Source: Maricaulis sp.
GTDB lineage: Bacteria; Pseudomonadota; Alphaproteobacteria; Caulobacterales; Maricaulaceae
Direction: 5' to 3'
Assembly: GCF_017642925.1 (NCBI RefSeq)
Contig: NZ_JAEPOL010000023.1
Location: 1 to 55,607 of the forward strand
Length of the DNA: 55,607 bases
A program made the translations under genes and the position numbers. Shown one piece after another: positions 16,873 to 27,348 of this stretch. A model generated the notes under the pieces. That model saw nothing but the letters and a program-made list of their open reading frames with translations, was not told the origin of the DNA and ran no database searches. Each line of letters starts with the position of its first letter. Position 1 is the first letter of the stretch.

Positions 16873-18015
16873 CTAGTGGCCGTGAGCGGCTGCCTGGCGT
16901 TCCACCAGATCGATGAGATCGGCCTGGGCAATGCCGACATCGAGAAGATGCAGGCCCCAGTCGGCGAGGATGGTGCCGTCCGGCGTCATGACGTCACCGA
17001 CAATATCGTCGGTCCGCGGGTCGTCCGGATCGCCATGAACCGTAACGGCGAAATAGTGGCCGGCCTCGCTGTTCACGCATTGGCCGGTCAGAAGGCCGGG
17101 CACGCGGACGTAATCTGTCTCGATCTCGGGACCGTCCTCAATCCAGGGTCCGGCTTCGGCCGACGAGGTGAAGGCGCCGCCGGTTGCGAGATAGGCGCCC
17201 AGCGGGGTGTCGGAATTGCCCGCCAGGTCGGCCGTATTGGTGCAGGCGACTTCCAGCGCGGGATCGCTCGTCTTGCCGAAGCGCGAGCCCTCCGGCGGCG
17301 GCGCGTCGGCGCGGAAGGTGACATACCCGATGAAGCAGCCGGTCTCGTCCGGTGACGTGCAGGGCGGGATAGCGTCGAAAGACCCGCCCAGAGTGGCGTC
17401 CACGGGTGTTGTGATATTGAAGCCGATCAGCATGGCCGACAGCATCTGCGCCTGCACCGGTTGACCGTCGACTTCGTTGGCCACGAGGGTCTCCAGCATC
17501 CGCGCGCCCTGGGAATGGCCGATCAGCACAAAGGGCCGGCCGTTATTGTCGTGCTCCAGGTAATGCGCAAAGGCGGAGCGGACATCCATATAGGCCAGCG
17601 CGCCGTCAGCGCCGGTTTCGGTATTGCCCGCCATCATCTGGCGCAATGCGGTCAGCGTGATCTGGCGGTACATCGGCGCGAAGGTGCGGCACACCGAACC
17701 GAAACGCGCAAACTGGGCGGCAATGACCCGGTTCTCCTCGTCATTGGCGACGAGGTCGCTGTTGCCGCCGGGATCGTTCGACACGGTCGGATAGACGTAG
17801 AAACAGTCGACAGCCGGATCGTCCGCGGCTTCATAGGTCTCGATCTCCGTTGTGCCATCGGCATGGACGATCGTGGTGTCCAGATCGATCGTACAGGCAT
17901 CCTCGCGGCCGGGGCGGCAGAGCCAGTTTTCCGCGGCGTCATAGTCGGGCGGCGTATAGCCGGCGGGCTGGGCCAGGCTGGCGGCGCCGGCCAGGACGAG
18001 TGTCGTAAGCAGCAT
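16873..18015 (-). CDS. Secreted DUF3089 alpha/beta-hydrolase (lipase-like)
   Basis: 380-aa exported hydrolase. The start is ATG 18015, behind AGGGGAG and giving a clean signal peptide (LLTTLVLAGAASLA, cleavage before QPA). The nucleophile elbow GHSQG has Ser168, preceded by PFVLI. Paired cysteines near the mature N-terminus and later (CRPGREDAC, CTSPDETGC) suggest disulfides in the periplasm. DUF3089 proteins are lipase/esterase-like with few characterised members. It is 11 bp downstream of the acyl-CoA ligase on the same strand. It could release the acid from an ester before uptake and activation (inference). Confidence 0.85.
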   Translation of the reverse strand: MLLTTLVLAGAASLAQPAGYTPPDYDAAENWLCRPGREDACTIDLDTTIVHADGTTEIETYEAADDPAVDCFYVYPTVSNDPGGNSDLVANDEENRVIAAQFARFGSVCRTFAPMYRQITLTALRQMMAGNTETGADGALAYMDVRSAFAHYLEHDNNGRPFVLIGHSQGARMLETLVANEVDGQPVQAQMLSAMLIGFNITTPVDATLGGSFDAIPPCTSPDETGCFIGYVTFRADAPPPEGSRFGKTSDPALEVACTNTADLAGNSDTPLGAYLATGGAFTSSAEAGPWIEDGPEIETDYVRVPGLLTGQCVNSEAGHYFAVTVHGDPDDPRTDDIVGDVMTPDGTILADWGLHLLDVGIAQADLIDLVERQAAAHGH

Positions 18016-18026
18016 GCAGGTCTCCC

Positions 18027-19802
<1,776 letters not shown>

Positions 19803-20026
19803 CCCCGGCAATCCTGTTTTCGGTTTGCGATTGTGTTTGTTGCTTGAACGATAGTGTTGATCGAGATAGGGCACAAGGCTTAAGCTGGATGCTGGTAGTC
19901 TCAGTGCGACTGTCAGAGATATCGAATGAAGGGTATGTGCCTGATCTGGCGCGCCGCTTCACCACAGAACACGAAAAAGCCGCCGGAGCCCGGGCGCCGG
20001 AACGGCCCATAAAACAGGAGACGGCA

Positions 20027-22084
20027 ATGTCCGTGATCACCACACGCAGGGAAGGCGAGGTCCTGGTCGTGACCTCCAACAATCCGCCGGTCAACGCGCT
20101 GGGCCAGGCCGTGCGCGCCGGTCTGGCGGAGGCCATGGCCGAGGCCGCCGGCGACGACGCCATCCAGGCGGTCGTGATCTGCTGCGAGGGGCGGACCTTC
20201 TTTGCCGGTGCCGACATCACCGAGTTCGGCAAGCCGCCGGTCGGCCCGTCCCTGCCCGAAGTCATCGACGCCATCGAAGCGAGCTCGAAGCCTGTCGTCG
20301 CGGCCATTCACGGCACCGCGCTGGGCGGGGGGCTGGAAGTCGCGCTGGGGTGTCACTACCGGATCGCCGTCGCCTCTGCCAGGCTCGGACTGCCCGAGGT
20401 CAAGCTTGGCATCCTCCCCGGCGCCGGCGGTACCCAAAGACTGCCGCGCGTGGTCGGCGTGGCAGACGCCCTGCCCATGATCGTCACCGGCAATCCGATC
20501 CCGGCCGCCCAGGCCGAGAAGATCGGCCTTGTCGACAAGCTGGTGGCCGAAGACGGTCTGGCGGAGTCAGGTATCGCCTTTGCCCGCAGTGTGATCGGCA
20601 AGGCGGACCACCCGGTCTCCTCGAAGCGGACCGACAAGATCGGCGAGATCCCGTCGGACAGCGATTTCTTCGACGAATTCCGCAAGACCCAGATGCGCCG
20701 CCTGAAAGGGTTCGAGGCGCCGGAGGCCTGTATCGAAGCCGTGAAGGCCGCGATCGACCTGCCTTACGAGGAAGGCGTGAAGAAGGAGCGTGAACTGTTC
20801 GGCAAGCTGGTGACCGGCACGCAGTCGAAAGCGCTGCGGCATGTCTTCTTCGCCGAACGGGCGGCTGCCAAGATCGACGATATTCCGGCCGACACGCCGG
20901 TGCTGCCGGTCAAGAAAGTCGGCATTCTCGGTGCCGGCACGATGGGTGGCGGGATCGCGATGAATTTCCTCACCGCCGGCTATGCCGTCACCATTCTGGA
21001 GCGCGAGCAGGAGGCGCTGGATCGCGGCGTCTCGATCATCCGCAAGAATTACGAGCGCTCGGCCGCCAAGGGCCGTTTCACCGCCGACCAGGTCGAACGG
21101 GCAATGGGTCTGCTCACGCCTACGCTCGACATGAATGATCTGGCCGACTGCGATCTGGTGATCGAGGCCGTGTTCGAGAATATGGATGTGAAGAAGGACG
21201 TGTTCCGCAAGCTCGACGGCATCGTCAAGCCCGGCGCCATCCTGGCGTCGAACACTTCCTATCTCAATGTCGACGAGATGGCGGCCGAGACCAAGCGTCC
21301 CGGTTCGGTGCTGGGCCTGCACTTCTTCTCGCCGGCCAATGTCATGCGACTGCTGGAGATTGTCCGTGCGGCGAAGACAGAACCGGCCGTGCTCAAGACG
21401 GCGATGGATCTGGCCAAGAAGATCGGCAAGGTGGCCGTCGTGTCCGGCGTGTGCTTCGGCTTTATCGGCAACCGCATGCTGTCGCCGCGCCAGCGGGCCG
21501 CCCAGGCCATGCTGCTGCAGGGCGCCAAGCCCTGGGATGTCGACAAGGCGCTGACCGATTTCGGCATGCCGATGGGCCCGTTCCAGATGTCGGACCTGGC
21601 CGGTCTCGATCTGGGCTGGGACAAGGCGAATTCGAAGAGCGAGACCATCCGCGACGTGCTGTGCGAGCGCGACCGCCGCGGCCAGAAAACCGGCAAGGGC
21701 TTTTACGATTACGACGAGAACCGCCGGCCGTCTCCGTCCAAGGAGGTCGAGGCGATCATCGACGAATTCGCGGCGAAATCCGGTCTGGAGCAGCGTGTCT
21801 TTTCGCAGGACGAAATCCGCGAGCGCCTGCTCTTCCCGATGATCAATGAGGGCGCGAAAATTCTCGAGGAAGGCATGGCCCAGCGCGCCTCCGACATCGA
21901 TACGGTGTGGATCAATGGCTATGGCTGGCCGGCCTATACCGGCGGGCCGATGTTCTGGGCCGACACGATCGGGCTGGACAAGGTCGTCGCCGGCCTGAAG
22001 GCGCATGCTGCCGCGTCGGGCGCCGAGCCGGACATCTGCAAACTCCTCGAAGACAAGGCGGCCAAGGGCGAAACCTTCAACTAG
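20027..22084 (+). CDS. Fused enoyl-CoA hydratase / 3-hydroxyacyl-CoA dehydrogenase
   Basis: 685-aa bifunctional beta-oxidation enzyme. The N-terminal crotonase domain has oxyanion-hole segments [10 protein letters not shown] and [10 protein letters not shown] and catalytic Glu104 and Glu124. From residue 299 a Rossmann NAD-binding motif [10 protein letters not shown] begins the dehydrogenase, followed by [10 protein letters not shown] with the catalytic His and GFIGNRML. Two C-terminal helical domains follow. ATG 20027 has AGGAG 6 nt upstream; further upstream frame extension is not protein-like. It hydrates enoyl-CoA and oxidises the 3-hydroxy product, feeding the thiolases. The length matches the compact MFE1/FadJ-like type. 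Confidence 0.93.
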   Translation: MSVITTRREGEVLVVTSNNPPVNALGQAVRAGLAEAMAEAAGDDAIQAVVICCEGRTFFAGADITEFGKPPVGPSLPEVIDAIEASSKPVVAAIHGTALGGGLEVALGCHYRIAVASARLGLPEVKLGILPGAGGTQRLPRVVGVADALPMIVTGNPIPAAQAEKIGLVDKLVAEDGLAESGIAFARSVIGKADHPVSSKRTDKIGEIPSDSDFFDEFRKTQMRRLKGFEAPEACIEAVKAAIDLPYEEGVKKERELFGKLVTGTQSKALRHVFFAERAAAKIDDIPADTPVLPVKKVGILGAGTMGGGIAMNFLTAGYAVTILEREQEALDRGVSIIRKNYERSAAKGRFTADQVERAMGLLTPTLDMNDLADCDLVIEAVFENMDVKKDVFRKLDGIVKPGAILASNTSYLNVDEMAAETKRPGSVLGLHFFSPANVMRLLEIVRAAKTEPAVLKTAMDLAKKIGKVAVVSGVCFGFIGNRMLSPRQRAAQAMLLQGAKPWDVDKALTDFGMPMGPFQMSDLAGLDLGWDKANSKSETIRDVLCERDRRGQKTGKGFYDYDENRRPSPSKEVEAIIDEFAAKSGLEQRVFSQDEIRERLLFPMINEGAKILEEGMAQRASDIDTVWINGYGWPAYTGGPMFWADTIGLDKVVAGLKAHAAASGAEPDICKLLEDKAAKGETFN

Positions 22085-22103
22085 GTCAGGCGTCCCTGGA
22101 CGC

Positions 22104-22145
22104 AAAGGAGCGGGCCCCAAAACTCCCCGGGCCCGCTCCTTTTTT
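22104..22145 (+). terminator. Strong intrinsic terminator
   Basis: 14-bp perfect stem (22104-22117 with 22129-22142), 11-nt loop and a T-run to 22145, about 20 nt after the stop of the fused beta-oxidation enzyme. Confidence 0.9.
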
Positions 22146-22223
22146 GTCTGGCGGAACCTGCTGCCCCGGAACGTCTTCCGCTGGCGGACGTTGCCTTGGT
22201 GACGTTGCAAAAGGAGAGGTTCG

Positions 22224-22421
22224 ATGAATGCCACGCAATTGAAGGGCAAATGGGAACAGTTCACCGGCGACGCCAAGCGCCAGTGGGGCAAGCTGACCGA
22301 TGACGACATCGCGGTTGTCGAAGGCGATGCGGACAAGCTGGCCGGCAAGATCCGCGAACGCTACGGCAAGGACAAGGAAGAGGCCGAACGCGAGGTGAAG
22401 GACTGGATCGACGGTCTCTGA
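22224..22421 (+). CDS. CsbD family stress protein
   Basis: 65-aa hydrophilic, charged protein of the CsbD family, with the typical NATQLKGKWEQFTGDAKRQWGKLTDDD opening and a repeated GKI/EA-rich helical half. ATG 22224 has AAAGGAGAGG about 7 nt upstream. CsbD proteins are induced in general stress; no enzymatic role is known. It lies alone after a terminator, so it is probably an independent unit with its promoter in 22146-22223. Confidence 0.9.
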   Translation: MNATQLKGKWEQFTGDAKRQWGKLTDDDIAVVEGDADKLAGKIRERYGKDKEEAEREVKDWIDGL

Positions 22422-22462
22422 TCGCTGCGGCTACGTGTTGTGCGATTCATGCCTGGGTTCGT

Positions 22463-22650
22463 CCTTCCCCTTGACGGGGAAGGTGTCCGGCGCAGCCGGA
22501 CGGAAGGGGTGAAACGCGCAGCGTTTCCGGTCTGCCCAAAGTCACCCACTCCACCGCTGCTGACGCAGCGGTCCTTCGTCGCGTCGAACAGTCCCCCGGA
22601 CTGTTCTTGGGCGCCTCAGCGCCCATCAAGGGCGAGGACAGGGGAGTGGC
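22463..22650. repeat. Mosaic of six hairpins (REP-like intergenic element)
   Basis: Six perfect or near-perfect hairpins follow one another in a 190-bp spacer: 22463-22483 (loop TTGAC), 22485-22501 (loop GCA), 22511-22527 (loop GCA), 22554-22571 (loop TGAC), 22586-22606 (loop CCC) and 22608-22625 (loop CTCA). The last three are enclosed by a CCACTCC...GGAGTGG outer pair, which would give a cloverleaf. It lies between convergent CsbD and CoA-transferase genes. This resembles dispersed palindromic intergenic repeats of alphaproteobacteria. No coding potential. Confidence 0.8.
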
Positions 22651-22651
22651 G

Positions 22652-23845
22652 CTATCCGTCCCCGTCGAGACCGAGTTCGCGGCGGATATCCCGGGTGTGT
22701 TCGCCATGGCCGGGTGAGCGGCCGGTCTCGCCCACCGGGGCGCCGGACATGTGGATCGGGCTGCGGATGCCGGGAATGCCGTCGCGTTCTATGAGGATGC
22801 CGCGATGGGCGACCTGCGGATCGTCCAGGGCTTCGGCAACGGTGCTGATCGGCCCGGCCGGAATGCCGGCCTGCTCCAGTGCGTCGAGCCAGTAGCTGCG
22901 TGAATTGTGCTGCATGATGTTGGCGATGTGCGTCGTCAGCTGTTCGCGATTGTCGACGCGCTGGGCATTGGTGCGGTTTTCCGCGAGCGCGTCCTCGCCG
23001 AGGCCGAGCAGGCCGGCGAGGCGTTCGAACTGGCCGTCATTGCCGCAGGCGATGATGATATGCCCGTCCGAGCAGGGAAATTCCTGATAGGGCACGATAG
23101 AGGGGTGGGCATTGCCGATCCGCTTGGGCGATTTGCCGGTGGCCAGATAATTCATCGCCTGATTACCCAGCACGCCGATCATCGAGTCCAGCAGGCCCAT
23201 ATCGATATGCTGGCCCTGGCCCGTTCGCTCACGCTGCAGCAGGGCGGCCTCGATGGCGATCGTGCCGTAAAGGCCGGTGAAGATGTCGGCAAAGGCGACG
23301 CCGAGACGCTGGGGCGGCCGGTCCGGCTCGCCGGTCAGGTCCATGACCCCGCTCATCGCCTGGATCGCCAGGTCATAGCCGGCACGATGGGCGTAGGGGC
23401 CGGTCTGGCCGAAACCGGTCACCGAACAGTAGACGAGGCGCGGATGCTCGGCTTTCAGGCTGTCATAATCGAGCCCGAACCTGGCCAGTCCGCCCACCTT
23501 GAAATTTTCCACCACGACGTCTGCCGTGCCGATCAGCGCCTTCACCATCGCCAGGTCGTCGGCGTTGCGGAAATCGGCGATCACCGACCGCTTGCCGCGA
23601 TTGCACGAGTGGTAATAGGCGGCCGCCCGGCCGGAGGCATGGTCGATCCAGGGCGGGCCCCAGGTGCGGGTATCGTCGCCGGCGGGGCTTTCCACCTTGA
23701 TCACGTCGGCGCCCAGATCGGCAAGCGTCTGGCCGATCCAGGGGCCGGCCAGGATGCGGGCCAGTTCGACGACGCGGATGCCGTCCAGAGCACCCCCCGT
23801 CTGAGCGCCCCCTGTCTGAGCGCCATTGGGGAGAGCGTTGCTCAT
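22652..23845 (-). CDS. Family III CoA-transferase (CaiB/BaiF)
   Basis: 397-aa CoA-transferase/racemase of the CaiB/BaiF family. The signature N-terminus LDGIRVVELARILAGPWIGQTLADLGADVIKVE begins near residue 18, and the probable catalytic Asp lies in the AGYDLA motif. Members move CoA between acids or racemise alpha-methylacyl-CoA. Both suit branched-chain or steroid side-chain degradation. ATG 23845 overlaps the MarR stop by 4 bp (ATGA), so the two are coupled. The first 17 residues contain an AQTGG direct repeat arising from a 15-bp duplication, outside the folded domain. Confidence 0.88.
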   Translation of the reverse strand: MSNALPNGAQTGGAQTGGALDGIRVVELARILAGPWIGQTLADLGADVIKVESPAGDDTRTWGPPWIDHASGRAAAYYHSCNRGKRSVIADFRNADDLAMVKALIGTADVVVENFKVGGLARFGLDYDSLKAEHPRLVYCSVTGFGQTGPYAHRAGYDLAIQAMSGVMDLTGEPDRPPQRLGVAFADIFTGLYGTIAIEAALLQRERTGQGQHIDMGLLDSMIGVLGNQAMNYLATGKSPKRIGNAHPSIVPYQEFPCSDGHIIIACGNDGQFERLAGLLGLGEDALAENRTNAQRVDNREQLTTHIANIMQHNSRSYWLDALEQAGIPAGPISTVAEALDDPQVAHRGILIERDGIPGIRSPIHMSGAPVGETGRSPGHGEHTRDIRRELGLDGDG

Positions 23846-24312
23846 CGGCCGATCTCGCCGGTGTCGAGGAAGGGCGAGGCGTCCAGGTCCTCGGCGTCCA
23901 TCAGTTCCGCGATGCGCTGGAGCGAAGCGATCAGCATGTTCTGTTCCCACGGCTGAAGGGTGCGGAAGGACCGCAGGAAACCGGCCTGGAGCAATTCGGG
24001 CGAATTGTCGCTGGCCTCGCGGCCTTTGTCCGTCAGTTGAGCCAGGACAACGCGTTTGTCCCTGTCGCTCTTGACCCGCTCGACCAGGCCGGCCTGGGTC
24101 AGCCGGTCGAGGATGGAGGTGATCGTGGCCTGGCTGAGCGATACGGCCCGTGCGATGGCACTGGGCGACATCTCACCGCCCTTGCGCAATGTGTCGATCA
24201 CCACGAGTTGCGGTGCGGTGAGGCCTGTCGCCTTCACCAGGCGTTTCGACTGCAGGTCGATGGCGCGGGTGATGCGCCGCAGGGCAATGAGAATTTCGTC
24301 GTGATCGCTCAT
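23842..24312 (-). CDS. MarR-family transcriptional regulator
   Basis: 156-aa winged-helix regulator. The central MSPSAIARAVSLSQATITSILDRLTQAGLVERVKSDRDKR region is the typical MarR recognition helix and wing, with the conserved DxR at the wing (SDRDKR). It is translationally coupled to the CoA-transferase and probably responds to an acid or acyl-CoA of this pathway. An 11-bp word just upstream (24339-24349) is shared with a palindrome before the first TonB receptor, so it may control both. Confidence 0.9.
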   Translation of the reverse strand: MSDHDEILIALRRITRAIDLQSKRLVKATGLTAPQLVVIDTLRKGGEMSPSAIARAVSLSQATITSILDRLTQAGLVERVKSDRDKRVVLAQLTDKGREASDNSPELLQAGFLRSFRTLQPWEQNMLIASLQRIAELMDAEDLDASPFLDTGEIGR

Positions 24313-24661
24313 TCGTTCAACCGTTCGCGTCCTGTCCGATCGATGTATCGCCGCTTTGCGGGCAATCCAACAGCTAAAGCCCGGGGCAAGCGAGATATGC
24401 TTTGAATGCGTATCATGTGGCCGCCGTCTGCAATGGAGGTCCCGGTATGATGAATTGCATCCGGACTGTCGCTTCTATGTAACGGTTCTTCAAAAGTATC
24501 GCAAAAACAAGAAGAACCGGCGGCTCGGTGGCGGTCGTCATTGCAACGTATCCGGGTTGGAAATGATTTCAACTCGAAGCAAGTATGGTCAATCGGCAGG
24601 CAAGGCTCTAAACCGCCCTCAATCCACTTATTAACGAAATTCAGGGGGCTTCCACCGCGTT
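24313..24661. promoter_or_regulatory. MarR / TonB receptor divergent promoter region
   Basis: 349 bp without a convincing gene and clearly lower in GC than its surroundings. It holds the ATCGATGTATC word at 24339-24349 and a perfect 9-bp inverted repeat CGGTTCTTC (24483-24491) / GAAGAACCG (24511-24519) with a 19-nt A-rich spacer. The latter may be an operator or a 5' leader hairpin for the receptor. The Shine-Dalgarno (AGGGGG) lies unusually far, about 16 nt, from the receptor ATG. Confidence 0.45.
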
Positions 24662-27241
24662 ATGCTGAAGCAACGAGCACTCACAACCACGATCCTGTCC
24701 GCCGCCGCGCTGTCTATCGCCGGTACCGCCCACGCCCAGGTCGACGTCATCACGGTGACTGCGACCAAGCGCGAAAGCTCCACCCAGGACATCCCCGTTG
24801 CCGTCAACGCGATGGATGGCGAAACGCTCGAGGAACTGGGCGTCACCATCTTCACCGATTATCTCCAGCAAATGCCCGGCGTGACCGCCGGCGGTGGCGG
24901 TCCCGGCCAGAACACGATCTATATCCGCGGTCTCGCATCGACGACGCCGAACCTGACCGTCGCCGGTGTGGCCGGTCTGGCGCCGAACGTCGCCTTCTAT
25001 CTGGACGAACAGCCGCTGGCACAGCCGGGCCGCAATCTGGACGTCTACGCCGTCGACCTGGAACGCGTCGAGGTCCTGCCGGGACCGCAGGGCACGCTCT
25101 ACGGTGCCAGCTCGCAGGCCGGTACGGTGCGCCTGATCACCAACAAGCCGGTGCTGGGCGAATACTCCGCCTACGCCAATTTCGACGTCTCCTTCACCGA
25201 AAGCGGTGAGCGCAGCCAGAGCGTCCAGGCCGTGGTCAACATCCCGGTCGGTGACAATTTCGCCCTGCGCGGCGTCGCCTTTGTCGACGATCGCGGCGGC
25301 TTCATCGACAATGTCCACGGCACGCGCTCGACGGCCGAGTCGGCGCGCTACCGCTCCGCCGGCACCGTGCGCGACAACGGCCTGCCGGTCGCGCCGCGCC
25401 GTGAAGGCTTCCAGGCCAATGACGACCTGTCGAATGTCACCTTCATCAATGCCGACAACAGCGCGCTGGTCGAGGACGATTTCAACGATACGACCTATTC
25501 CGGCTTCCGCGTCAGCGGCCGCTACGAGTTCAATATCGACTGGCGCGCCACCGTCTCGGTGATGCAGCAGACGCTGGAGAGCGAAGGCGTCTTCTTCCAG
25601 GACCCCGAACTGGATGACTGGGAGATCCAGCGCTACCAGCCGGACGATCTGGAAGACGAGTTCACCAATGTGGCCTGGACGATCGAGGGCCGCGTCGGCG
25701 CCCTGGAAACCGTCTATACCGGTGCCTATACCGACCGCGAGACGGATCAGGTGATCGACTACACGGACTACATGTTCGTGGGTCAGTACTTCCCGGTCTA
25801 CACTTGCGACAGCTCGGTGAGCTATCCGGGCGGCGGTCTGGACCCCTATGGCACCTGTCATGCCCCGACCGCGAATGTGACCTCGCACACCGAGACCACG
25901 GTCGAGAGCCATGAGTTCCGCTTCAATACGCCGGAAGAGAACCGCTGGCGCGTTACCGCGGGCGTCTTCTACTCGAAGACGGAGCTCGCCGAGCGGAACG
26001 ACTACAATTATCTCGGCTCCATGGACCGGGTGAATGCGGACGGTTCCGTCGGCATCAACGCGCTGGGGATTGACCAGTATCCGCTGACCAATGGCGATGC
26101 CACGCCGGGGCAGGTGGGCAATGAGAGCCAGGGCTACTTCTCGGACCCGGGTCCGATCCTGGCGCCGACCATTTTCCGTAATGACGTGTTGCGCACCGAC
26201 GAGCAGCTCGGCTTCTTCGGCGAGTTCAGCTACGACCTCGTGCCGGACGTGTTCGAGATCGTACTCGGCGCGCGCGCCTACGACGTTGAAGTCGATCTCG
26301 AAGGCAGCGCCAACTCTGTCTACGATATCCTGTATCCGGCGACGGACGGCAGCGGCAATCCGATCGACGCCCAGGGCTTCGGCACCAATATCTCCCGCCA
26401 GTTCGGTCCGAACGGCCCGGCCGGCGCGCCGGAAGTCGCCGCCAGCGAAGGCACGATCTTCAAGGTGACCGGTAACTGGACGCCGAACGACACCATGCTG
26501 TTCTACGCGACCTATTCGGAAGGCTATCGTCCGGGTCTGCTGAACCGTCCGGGTGGCATCACGCCGGCCAGCGTGCCGGGCTACACCACGCCCTACGCCA
26601 TCGACACCGACGAGGTGCAGAATTACGAGCTGGGCTGGAAGCTCGACCTGTTCGACCAGCAGGTCCGCTTCAACGGTAATGCCTTCTTCGTCGAGATCGA
26701 GGGTCTGCAGACGACGATCTTCGATCCGGAAATCACCAATCTCTTCTTCTCGGACAATGCGGCCAACGCGGAAATCCGGGGCGTCGAGGGTGACGTCACC
26801 TACGCGCCGATCGAGATGCCGGGCCTGACCGTTGCCGGTGCCTTCTCGATCCTCGACACCGAGATCACCGAGGTGCTCACGCCGACCGACGACGTCGTGC
26901 TGGGCTCCGAGCTCGCCTTCGCGCCGGAATTCCAGGCGAACCTGCGGGCGCGCTACGAGTGGCCGGTGTTCAACGACTACACGGCGCACGTCCAGGGCCA
27001 GATCGTCCATACCGGCGACAGCCGCACCGACATCATCGAGATCAACTCGATGGATCTGGACGGCTACACCACGCTGGGTGTCCGCACCGGCGTGCGGTCG
27101 GACCAGTGGAATGTCGAGCTCTACGTGAACAATCTCACGAACGAGAATGCGGCCCTGTCCGGCAATTTCATCTTTGACCGGGCCCGGGTGAGCGTCACGC
27201 GTCCGCGCACCATCGGCGTCCGCGTCGGAGTGCAGTACTAG
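24662..27241 (+). CDS. TonB-dependent outer-membrane receptor
   Basis: 859-aa receptor. The signal peptide ends GTAHAQ, followed by the TonB box-like VDVITVTATKRESS. The plug domain (about residues 40-160) includes TIYIRGLAST and LERVEVLPGPQGTLYGASSQAGTVRLIT. The barrel terminates in VRVGVQY with an aromatic final residue, as required for Bam insertion. It is unlike the 970-aa receptor in length and sequence, so it takes a different ligand. It is followed by a terminator and then a TPR-sulfotransferase on the same strand, a common pairing in related alphaproteobacteria (established only as co-occurrence). Confidence 0.93.
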   Translation: MLKQRALTTTILSAAALSIAGTAHAQVDVITVTATKRESSTQDIPVAVNAMDGETLEELGVTIFTDYLQQMPGVTAGGGGPGQNTIYIRGLASTTPNLTVAGVAGLAPNVAFYLDEQPLAQPGRNLDVYAVDLERVEVLPGPQGTLYGASSQAGTVRLITNKPVLGEYSAYANFDVSFTESGERSQSVQAVVNIPVGDNFALRGVAFVDDRGGFIDNVHGTRSTAESARYRSAGTVRDNGLPVAPRREGFQANDDLSNVTFINADNSALVEDDFNDTTYSGFRVSGRYEFNIDWRATVSVMQQTLESEGVFFQDPELDDWEIQRYQPDDLEDEFTNVAWTIEGRVGALETVYTGAYTDRETDQVIDYTDYMFVGQYFPVYTCDSSVSYPGGGLDPYGTCHAPTANVTSHTETTVESHEFRFNTPEENRWRVTAGVFYSKTELAERNDYNYLGSMDRVNADGSVGINALGIDQYPLTNGDATPGQVGNESQGYFSDPGPILAPTIFRNDVLRTDEQLGFFGEFSYDLVPDVFEIVLGARAYDVEVDLEGSANSVYDILYPATDGSGNPIDAQGFGTNISRQFGPNGPAGAPEVAASEGTIFKVTGNWTPNDTMLFYATYSEGYRPGLLNRPGGITPASVPGYTTPYAIDTDEVQNYELGWKLDLFDQQVRFNGNAFFVEIEGLQTTIFDPEITNLFFSDNAANAEIRGVEGDVTYAPIEMPGLTVAGAFSILDTEITEVLTPTDDVVLGSELAFAPEFQANLRARYEWPVFNDYTAHVQGQIVHTGDSRTDIIEINSMDLDGYTTLGVRTGVRSDQWNVELYVNNLTNENAALSGNFIFDRARVSVTRPRTIGVRVGVQY

Positions 27242-27289
27242 GTCGGGGAGCCGTGACGGTTCATCTGACCTGACCGCATGTATAACCGG

Positions 27290-27320
27290 AAAGCGTCCCG
27301 CCCGGCGGCGGGGCGCTTTT
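27290..27320 (+). terminator. Intrinsic terminator after second TonB receptor
   Basis: Stem AAAGCGTCCCGCC (27290-27302) / GGCGGGGCGCTTT (27307-27319) with one G-T pair, loop CGGC and a T-rich 3' side. It ends only 29 nt before the GTG of the next gene. Confidence 0.75.
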
Positions 27321-27348
27321 CGTTCTGTCTCTCCAGCCCGGAGCCCGT

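Noticed and set aside
24356-24634. 92-aa open frame upstream of the second TonB receptor with several cysteines
   Set aside because: It lacks an ATG and ribosome site, and runs through the inverted repeat of a low-GC regulatory spacer; cysteine spacing does not form a clear zinc motif.
24641-27010. 789-aa open frame antisense to the second TonB receptor
   Set aside because: It is the mirror of a clear receptor in GC-rich DNA, is His/Arg/Gly-rich with no domain, and has no ribosome site.
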